Positions 5,832 through 5,960 of a stretch of 5,960 bases of DNA are shown piece by piece. Position numbers and translations under genes: made by a program. The stretch comes from an uncultured Collinsella sp. (GTDB taxonomy: Bacteria > Actinomycetota > Coriobacteriia > Coriobacteriales > Coriobacteriaceae). The stretch's first letter is position 1, and every line of letters starts with the position of its first letter. The notes below the pieces were generated by a model. That model saw nothing but the letters and a program-made list of their open reading frames with translations. It did not search any database and was not told where the DNA came from. The stretch is from positions 1 to 5,960 of the forward strand of contig CAAENI010000027.1 in NCBI GenBank assembly GCA_900757285.1. Reading direction: 5' to 3'.

Positions 5832-5864
5832 AGCTGCCCGCGAGTGGTTGCTTTGCGGGCGGCT
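5832..5864. repeat. Inverted repeat between divergent promoters, possible operator
   Basis: AGCTGCCCGC (5832-5841) and GCGGGCGGCT (5855-5864) are inverted complements at 9 of 10 positions, with a 13-base centre. The repeat lies between the minus-strand TATAAT (5820-5825) and a plus-strand TATAAG (5868-5873), almost symmetrically. A bound protein could control both genes. No T-run follows it on the plus strand; on the minus strand only TTTTATATAAT follows, so a weak terminator is an alternative. Confidence 0.45.
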
Positions 5865-5867
5865 GGG

Positions 5868-5873
5868 TATAAG
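5868..5873 (+). promoter_or_regulatory. Possible -10 element for the gene starting at 5928
   Basis: TATAAG matches 5 of 6 consensus bases. At a 17-base spacer the -35 would be TGGTTG (5845-5850), which is poor; TTGCTT (5848-5853) is better but only 14 bases away. The start would be near 5880, with a leader of about 48 bases. Confidence 0.35.
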
Positions 5874-5892
5874 CACGGTCGTACTGAGTTTT

Positions 5893-5909
5893 ACGCGGCC
5901 GAGCCGCGT
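5893..5909 (+). repeat. Small GC-rich hairpin in the leader of the 5928 gene
   Basis: ACGCGGC (5893-5899) and GCCGCGT (5903-5909) pair perfectly over 7 bp around a CGA loop. The hairpin ends 8 bases before the GGAGG ribosome site and is not followed by a T-run, so it is more likely a leader structure than a terminator. Confidence 0.45.
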
Positions 5910-5927
5910 CGTATTATGGAGGTCACC

Positions 5928-5960
5928 ATGGCTGACATTAAGCAGATTACCCCCGAGAAC
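5928..5960 (+). CDS. Start of an unidentified gene (first 11 codons only)
   Basis: ATG at 5928 has a strong GGAGG (5918-5922) 5 nt upstream and opens a frame, MADIKQITPEN, that runs to the window edge. Eleven residues are too few to assign a family. The short, polar, signal-free beginning suggests a cytosolic protein. It is divergent from the 5216-5791 gene and may share control with it through the inverted repeat at 5832-5864. Confidence 0.7.
   Translation, partial: MADIKQITPEN

Overview
The window is GC-rich, densely coded bacterial DNA. The gene content suggests a high-GC Gram-positive gut-type bacterium, most likely of the Coriobacteriia (Collinsella-like). The clues are a nadA-nadB-nadC operon with a short NadB, a LytTR regulator paired with an HPK10-type sensor kinase, and the codon bias. 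This placement is inferred from general character and has not been tested by a search.

Left half, minus strand (1-2858): the de novo NAD biosynthesis operon, read right to left. nadA (quinolinate synthase, 4Fe-4S) is followed by nadB (L-aspartate oxidase, FAD) and then nadC (quinolinate phosphoribosyltransferase, cut by the window edge at residue 132). Together they convert aspartate and dihydroxyacetone phosphate to nicotinate mononucleotide. nadB and nadC are separated by only 3 nt. nadA and nadB are separated by 56 nt that contain a strong 15-bp-arm hairpin just ahead of the nadB Shine-Dalgarno sequence.

Divergent intergenic region (2859-3151): a credible nadA promoter overlaps a perfect 19-bp-arm inverted repeat. 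The repeat's core resembles operators of the niacin-responsive repressor NiaR. The remaining ~208 bp lie upstream of the two-component genes and hold direct repeats and potential RNA structure, but no promoter I can defend.

Middle, plus strand (3152-5151): a LytTR response regulator and a multi-pass membrane histidine kinase of the AgrC/HPK10 type, overlapping by one base. No autoinducer-peptide gene or AgrB-like processing gene is visible beside them.

Right end (5216-5960): a minus-strand gene for a 191-aa protein. It looks like a degenerate member of the uracil-DNA glycosylase fold with the catalytic motifs missing. It converges on the kinase gene and diverges from a plus-strand gene of which only the first 11 codons are present. 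The divergent intergenic region holds two facing candidate -10 elements around an inverted repeat. I see no tRNA, rRNA, CRISPR array, insertion sequence or integrase.
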